Shown here: one piece after another, positions 59,301 through 64,000 of the stretch | How positions within the stretch are numbered: position 1 is the stretch's first letter | Layout: each line of letters begins with the position of its first letter | From: Roseovarius sp. MMSF_3281 | GTDB taxonomy: Bacteria; Pseudomonadota; Alphaproteobacteria; Rhodobacterales; Rhodobacteraceae | Assembly: GCF_030733685.1 (NCBI RefSeq) | Contig: NZ_JASHIM010000002.1 | Coordinates: 423,490 to 487,489, forward strand | Direction: 5' to 3' | DNA length: 64,000 bases | Made by a program: the position numbers and the translations under genes | The notes under the pieces: generated by a model | The model's database searches: none | Seen by the model: the letters and a program-made list of their open reading frames with translations, nothing else | Told to the model about the DNA's origin: nothing

Positions 59301-60431
59301 ATGCGCGATATCCCGAATTGGCATGACCCCAGGACACATTTGATGCGCCAGGCGCCCGACTCCGCGGTGCTGTATTTTTGCCCCGCCACGCTTCAGGCGA
59401 CGGCACGGCGCTTTCAGGCCGGGTTCGATGGCTTGGTCACCTATGCGGTAAAGGCCAACCCCGGCGAGGAAGTCTTGGGCAATCTGGTGGCTGCGGGCAT
59501 CCGTGCCTTCGACGTGGCTAGCCCGCGTGAGATGTACGCGGTGCGCGCGGTCTGCCCGGATGCGGTTTTGCATTACAACAACCCGGTGCGGTCGCCCGAG
59601 GAGGTCGCCGTCGCGGTGCGATTGGGCGTGGCGTCTTATTCGGTGGATTGCCCGCGCGAGTTGGACAAGCTGACCCCGGTGCCGCGCGGTACGGAAGTGT
59701 CGGTTCGGCTGGCCCTGCCGGTGGCGGGGGCGGCCTATGATTTCGGTGAGAAATTCGGCGTCGGCCCCGAGGCGGCGGTTGCGCTATTGCGCGAGGTGGC
59801 GGCGCGCGGGTTTACCCCGGCGCTGACCTTCCACCCCGGCACGCAATGCGATGATCCCGCCGCATGGGGGGCCTATATCGTGGAAGCCGCCAAGGTGGCC
59901 CGCGACGCAGGCGTGCCGCTGGCGCGGATGAACGTGGGCGGTGGCTTTGCCTCGCATCGCCGGGGCGCGGCCCCCGATCTGGAGGCGATATTTGCCCATA
60001 TCCGCGCCGAGGTGGACCGGTGTTTTGGGGATCAAGCCCCCGGTCTGGTCTGTGAGCCGGGCCGCGCCATGGTGGCCGATGCCTTTACACTGGCCACCCG
60101 GGTCAAGGCCCTGCGGGGCGGCGGTGCGATTTTCCTCAACGACGGGGTCTATGGCGGGCTGACCGAGGTGCGCGATATCGGCGCGCCGGATCGCATTTCC
60201 GTTCTGTCGGGCGATGGCGTTGCGCGGCAGGGGGCGCCGGTTGAACGCGTGGTCTTCGGCCCGACCTGCGACAGCATCGACCGTCTGCCAGACCCGCTGC
60301 CCCTGCCCGGTGACATTGACGAAGGCGATTATATCCTCTTCGACGGCATGGGCGCTTATACCCGTAGCTTGACCACCCGCTTCAATGGCTATGGCCTGAG
60401 CGATGTGGTGACAGTGGCCAGCCTGTCGTAA
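59301..60431 (+). CDS. Fold-type III ornithine/lysine decarboxylase
   Basis: This is a 376-residue PLP enzyme of the eukaryote-like alanine-racemase fold, making putrescine or cadaverine. The PLP lysine is in Y-A-V-K-A-N-P near residue 46. A glycine-rich phosphate loop N-V-G-G-G-F-A-S near residue 213 and the substrate-binding cysteine G-P-T-C-D-S-I-D near residue 324 are intact. Such enzymes may use both ornithine and lysine. I use the ATG at 59301 (GAGG upstream); a GTG at 59283 is in frame. It is divergent from an Lrp-type regulator. Confidence 0.9.
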   Translation: MRDIPNWHDPRTHLMRQAPDSAVLYFCPATLQATARRFQAGFDGLVTYAVKANPGEEVLGNLVAAGIRAFDVASPREMYAVRAVCPDAVLHYNNPVRSPEEVAVAVRLGVASYSVDCPRELDKLTPVPRGTEVSVRLALPVAGAAYDFGEKFGVGPEAAVALLREVAARGFTPALTFHPGTQCDDPAAWGAYIVEAAKVARDAGVPLARMNVGGGFASHRRGAAPDLEAIFAHIRAEVDRCFGDQAPGLVCEPGRAMVADAFTLATRVKALRGGGAIFLNDGVYGGLTEVRDIGAPDRISVLSGDGVARQGAPVERVVFGPTCDSIDRLPDPLPLPGDIDEGDYILFDGMGAYTRSLTTRFNGYGLSDVVTVASLS

Positions 60432-60549
60432 CCGGCGCGCAGCCGCAGCCTTGAAACGATTTCGAGGCCGTGGCGCGTGGCTGTAATCCCCTTGCGTCTG
60501 CATCGCAGGGCGCTAGGCTCCGCTGGAAACAGGCGCGAAAGGGGATGTC

Positions 60550-62847
60550 ATGGAAAAGTTCGGCAAAAGCCAATCCGTGTTGCGGGTGGAGGATCAGCGT
60601 TTCCTGACTGGAAAGGGCCGATATGTCGATAATATCACGCCCGAAGGCGCGCTTTACGCTTATGTCCTGCGCAGCCCCGTGGCCCATGGTGATATCTCCG
60701 AACTGGATGTTGATGACGCGCGCGAGGTTGAGGGCGTGCACCTTGTCCTGACAGTACAGGATCTGGCCGATGCCGGGGTGACCGAAGGCATGGCCTTCAA
60801 CACCGTGAAAAACCGCGATGGAAGTAAGGCCGCCGCGCCCCGCCGCCCGATTCTGGCCGAGGGGCGCGTTCGGTTCGTGGGGGAGCCCGTGGCCATGGTG
60901 GTGGCCCAGAGCCTTGAGGCCGCGCGCGACGCGGCCGAGGCGATCATGCTGGATATCGACGATTTGCCGGCGCATACCACGGTTGGCCCCGGCGGCACGC
61001 CCCTGTACGATGAAGCGCCCGACAACCGCGCCTTCGATTGGGGCATGGGCGACGAGGCCGCGGTCGAGGCCGCGATCAAGAAGGCCGCCCATGTTGTGCA
61101 CCTGGCCCTGCACGACAACCGGATCATAGCCAACCCGATGGAACCGCGCGGCTGCTACGCCGAAATGGAGGGTGAACGCCTGCATCTGGCTGTCAACGGG
61201 CAGGGTGTTTGGGGGACCAAGCGCAATCTGGCCCGGATTCTGGGTATGGCGCCCGAGGATATCCGCGTGACCAACCCCGATGTCGGCGGCGGGTTCGGCA
61301 CCAAGGCCATGGACTATCCCGAAACCTACCTCGTGGCCCATGCCGCGCGGGTTTTGAACCGTCCCGTGCGCTGGATGGCCGACCGGGGCGAGGGAATGCT
61401 TAGCGACAATGCCGGGCGCGGGCTGGACCATGACCTAACGCTGGCCTTCGATGCCGATCACAAGATCACCGCCTACCGTGTCGATAGCCGGGTGGACCTT
61501 GGGGCCTATTGCTCGACCATGGGGCAGGGCATTCAGACCGACCTGTTTTCCAAGGTTCTGATGGGGGTCTACGACGTGCAGGACACTTTCCTGCACGTGG
61601 AAGGGTTCTTTACCAACACGACGCAGGTCGACGCCTATCGCGGCGCGGGCCGCCCCGAGGCGATCTTCGCGCTTGAACGGGTGATGGACCACGCGGCACG
61701 CGAACTGGGCGTTGATCCGTGGGATTTGCGGCGGCGCAATTTCATCCCGGCAGGTGCCTTTCCCTATACCTCCGCCACGGGCGAAACCTATGACGTGGGC
61801 GATTTTAACCGGGTATTGGACCGGGCGGAGGCCGAAGCCGACCGTGCGGGGTTTTCCGCCCGAAAGGCAGAAAGCGCGGCCCGCGGGAAACTGCGGGGGA
61901 TGGGCCTGTGTTACTATATCGAGAGCATTTTGGGAAACCCTTCGGAAACCGCTAAGGTTGTTTTCGAGGAGGATGGGCGCGTGTCGATCTACGTGGGCAC
62001 CCAATCGAACGGGCAGGGGCATGAAACCGTTTATGCCCGCTTCCTGTCGGACCAGACGGGTATCCCGATGGAGCAGATCACCGTCGTTCAAGGCGATAGC
62101 GACCGGATCGCCAATGGCGGCGGCACCGGCGGGTCGCGTTCGGTCACCACGCAGAACAACGCGACACTGGCGACCGTGGGCAAAATGGTCGAGGGGTTCA
62201 CCGCCTACCTGGCCGGTAAACTGGGCGTCGACGTCGATGAGATCGGCTTTGACGACGAAACCTTCCGTGCGCCGGGGTCGAACGTCACGCCCACCATGCT
62301 TGAGGTCGCCGCGATGGCCCGAGAAGATGGCCGCGCGGACCTGCTGAGCCACGAGGAAACCGCCACCCTTCCGGGCCGGTCATACCCCAACGGCGCGCAT
62401 GTGGCCGAGGTCGAGGTGGACCCCGAGACCGGCAAGGTTACGCTGGACCGCTACACGGTGGTCGATGATTTCGGCAACCTGATCAACCCGATGCTGGTGG
62501 AAGGCCAGGTGCACGGCGGCGCGGTGCAGGGGATCGGGCAGGCCCTTACCGAACACGTGGTCTATGACGAGGATGGCCAACTCCTCACGGCAAGTTTCAT
62601 GGACTACGCGATGCCAAGGGCCGATGATGTCCCGATGATCCAGTTCACAACCGAACCCGTCCCCTCGACCGCCAATGTCATGGGCATGAAGGGCTGTGGA
62701 GAGGCGGGAACCGTGGGCGCCATGGCGGCCATGGGCAATGCGGTGACGGATGCCCTGTGGGATCATGGGGTGCGGCAGGCGGATATGCCCTTCACGCCGC
62801 ACCGTGTATGGAAGATGTTGAACGATGGCATGGCGCAACTGGAGTAA
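60550..62847 (+). CDS. Xanthine dehydrogenase-family molybdopterin subunit (CoxL form II-like)
   Basis: This is a 765-residue large subunit of a molybdenum hydroxylase. V-G-G-G-F-G-T-K near residue 255 and G-C-G-E-A-G-T-V-G near residue 718, with the catalytic Glu, are typical. The active-site loop reads A-Y-R-G-A-G-R near residue 361, the form-II signature, not the A-Y-x-C-S-F-R of proven CO dehydrogenases, so oxidation of another small heterocycle or aldehyde is more likely. The FAD (coxM) and iron-sulfur (coxS) subunits are not next to it in the window. It overlaps the DUF2235 start by 23 bases. Confidence 0.92.
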   Translation: MEKFGKSQSVLRVEDQRFLTGKGRYVDNITPEGALYAYVLRSPVAHGDISELDVDDAREVEGVHLVLTVQDLADAGVTEGMAFNTVKNRDGSKAAAPRRPILAEGRVRFVGEPVAMVVAQSLEAARDAAEAIMLDIDDLPAHTTVGPGGTPLYDEAPDNRAFDWGMGDEAAVEAAIKKAAHVVHLALHDNRIIANPMEPRGCYAEMEGERLHLAVNGQGVWGTKRNLARILGMAPEDIRVTNPDVGGGFGTKAMDYPETYLVAHAARVLNRPVRWMADRGEGMLSDNAGRGLDHDLTLAFDADHKITAYRVDSRVDLGAYCSTMGQGIQTDLFSKVLMGVYDVQDTFLHVEGFFTNTTQVDAYRGAGRPEAIFALERVMDHAARELGVDPWDLRRRNFIPAGAFPYTSATGETYDVGDFNRVLDRAEAEADRAGFSARKAESAARGKLRGMGLCYYIESILGNPSETAKVVFEEDGRVSIYVGTQSNGQGHETVYARFLSDQTGIPMEQITVVQGDSDRIANGGGTGGSRSVTTQNNATLATVGKMVEGFTAYLAGKLGVDVDEIGFDDETFRAPGSNVTPTMLEVAAMAREDGRADLLSHEETATLPGRSYPNGAHVAEVEVDPETGKVTLDRYTVVDDFGNLINPMLVEGQVHGGAVQGIGQALTEHVVYDEDGQLLTASFMDYAMPRADDVPMIQFTTEPVPSTANVMGMKGCGEAGTVGAMAAMGNAVTDALWDHGVRQADMPFTPHRVWKMLNDGMAQLE

Positions 62848-63889
62848 ACGGCTATACGCCCTTCTGCGCCCCGGCCTTCGGCAGGGGCAAAGCACCTATG
62901 CCCGTGCGCGGGGGCAGGTGACCCATGTCCTGATCCTTGACGGCACCATGTCGTCGCTTGATCCCGGTGATGAAAGCAATGCCGGGTTGACCTATAAACT
63001 GCTGTCCGAGGTGAGCGGCCCCTCGCTGACGCTTTACTACGAGGCGGGGCTGCAATGGCAGGATTGGCGCGCGACGGCCGATGTCTTGATGGGCCGGGGG
63101 ATCAACCGGCAAATCCGCCGCGCCTATGGCTATCTGGCCAGCCGCTATCGCGAAGGAGACCGGATATTCCTGATGGGCTATTCGCGCGGGGCCTATGCCG
63201 TGCGGTCCCTGGCCGGGGTGATTGACCGGGTCGGCCTTCTGAAGGCTGAACATGCGACCGAGCGCAATATCCTGACCGCCTACCGCCATTACCAGTCCAC
63301 GCCGGGCAGCGAAGCAGCGGATGCCTTCGCGCAAGCCTTCTGCCACGCCAAGGCCGAGGTCGAGATGGTCGGCGTCTGGGATACGGTCAAGGCGCTGGGC
63401 CTGCGCCTGCCGATCCTTTGGCGCTGGAGCGAGTCCACTCATGCCTTTCACAGCCATGCCCTTGGGCCGGGTATCCGGCATGGGTTTCACGCCTTGGCGC
63501 TGCATGAAACCCGGAACGCCTATGCGCCGGTCCTGTGGTCTTGCCCGCCGGATTGGCCGGGCCATGTCGAACAGGTCTGGTTTCGGGGTTCGCATGGCGA
63601 TGTCGGGGGCCAGCTGGGTGGGTTTCTGCCCGCCCGCCCCTTGGCGAATGTCTCGCTTGTCTGGATGCTGCAGCGTGCCGAGGACTGCGGCCTTACCCTG
63701 CCGGCCGGATGGCGCGCCCGCTTCGGCACGGACCCAGAGGCCCCTTCGGTGGGCACTTGGCGCGGCTGGGGCAAGATATTCTGGTCTCGTGGGCCGCGCG
63801 TGGTTGGTCAAGACCCCTCCGAGCGGCTGCACGAAACCGTGGCCGATCGGGACAGGCCCGAGATGGCCGAACAAGGGCAAACGGTCTGA
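62825..63889 (+). CDS. DUF2235 alpha/beta-hydrolase-domain protein
   Basis: This is a 354-residue member of the DUF2235 family, which includes T6SS phospholipase effectors (Tle1) but also many house-keeping hydrolases. The nucleophile motif G-Y-S-R-G-A-Y near residue 118 and G-V-W-D-T-V-K-A-L-G near residue 183 are hallmarks. R-G-S-H-G-D-V-G-G near residue 256 holds the catalytic His and Asp. No T6SS genes are near. The start overlaps the CoxL-like gene by 23 bases, so translation is coupled, which is unusual for this pair. Confidence 0.87.
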   Translation: MAWRNWSKRLYALLRPGLRQGQSTYARARGQVTHVLILDGTMSSLDPGDESNAGLTYKLLSEVSGPSLTLYYEAGLQWQDWRATADVLMGRGINRQIRRAYGYLASRYREGDRIFLMGYSRGAYAVRSLAGVIDRVGLLKAEHATERNILTAYRHYQSTPGSEAADAFAQAFCHAKAEVEMVGVWDTVKALGLRLPILWRWSESTHAFHSHALGPGIRHGFHALALHETRNAYAPVLWSCPPDWPGHVEQVWFRGSHGDVGGQLGGFLPARPLANVSLVWMLQRAEDCGLTLPAGWRARFGTDPEAPSVGTWRGWGKIFWSRGPRVVGQDPSERLHETVADRDRPEMAEQGQTV

Positions 63890-63895
63890 ATCTTC

Positions 63896-63910
63896 GGGGG
63901 CGTTGCCCCC
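63896..63910 (+). terminator. GC-rich hairpin after the DUF2235 gene
   Basis: GGGGGC and GCCCCC pair perfectly around GTT, 6 bases after the stop. A second small stem follows (GCCC-TGC-GGGC, 63914-63923). No T-run is present. It is similar in build to the stem at 27295-27313 and may belong to the same repeat family. The last 77 bases of the window contain no readable gene. Confidence 0.55.
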
Positions 63911-64000
63911 GCCGCCCTGCGGGCGCCTCCCCCGGGCAAGTGTGTTGTTCAGGTTGGCTGATATGTTCTGTTTTCCCGGATCATGGCGTTGAGAATGATG

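Overview
The window (about 62-65% GC by eye) looks like chromosomal DNA of an alphaproteobacterium of the Rhodobacterales (Roseobacter group). The best evidence is the tauR-xsc-pta-soeABC sulfonate locus. Supporting evidence is a TAXI-type TRAP transporter, a TIGR02300 (FYDLN-acid) protein, and families that recur in this group (DUF1523, DUF2233, YeiH, C45 peptidase with RpiR). No rRNA, CRISPR array, prophage or plasmid replication genes were seen. There is one tRNA gene, tRNA-Ala(GGC).

Layout. 0.3-9.4 kb: a tightly overlapping plus-strand operon with a TAXI-TRAP transporter, an IclR regulator and five CoA-dependent genes. It looks like uptake, CoA activation and breakdown of an unknown organic acid, and its CoA-transferase-like pair lacks the usual catalytic glutamate. 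9.4-11.4 kb: a LysR regulator divergent from a YeiH-family exporter. 11.6-21.6 kb: housekeeping (rbfA, truB, dapB, aroC, zapE) mixed with an MFS carrier, a sulfotransferase and an omega-aminotransferase. 21.6-27.3 kb: a coiled-coil protein, a decayed sodium:alanine symporter, a phosphatase-like protein, a KDGal-kinase-like protein, a P1 peptidase, creatinase and two small membrane proteins. 27.5-36.7 kb (minus strand): the sulfonate locus. TauR regulates, Xsc turns sulfoacetaldehyde into acetyl phosphate and sulfite, Pta makes acetyl-CoA, and SoeABC oxidises the sulfite to sulfate in the cytoplasm. 36.9-51.3 kb: mostly core genes (ettA, nadD, dacB, manC, accA, lrp, a cation/proton antiporter, tRNA-Ala) plus an AT-rich HNH-like gene. 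51.4-57.8 kb: a catabolic cluster with a polar amino acid ABC importer, a C45 amidohydrolase, a class III aminotransferase, a BKACE enzyme and an RpiR regulator. 57.8-58.6 kb: an IS5-type transposase remnant. 58.7-63.9 kb: an Lrp regulator divergent from an ornithine/lysine decarboxylase, then an orphan form-II CoxL-like molybdoprotein overlapping a DUF2235 hydrolase.

The strongest unexplained signals are: (i) two arrays of T(T/C)GTACG half-sites with the same 9-9-13 bp spacing, 21 kb apart, one of them in a convergent intergenic space with no promoter to serve; (ii) the 51.4-57.8 kb cluster, which reads as an uncharacterised pathway for an N-acylated amino compound; and (iii) the IpdAB-like pair in the first operon, which suggests hydrolytic C-C cleavage rather than CoA transfer. 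All starts and functions were read by eye from the sequence; no database search was run.
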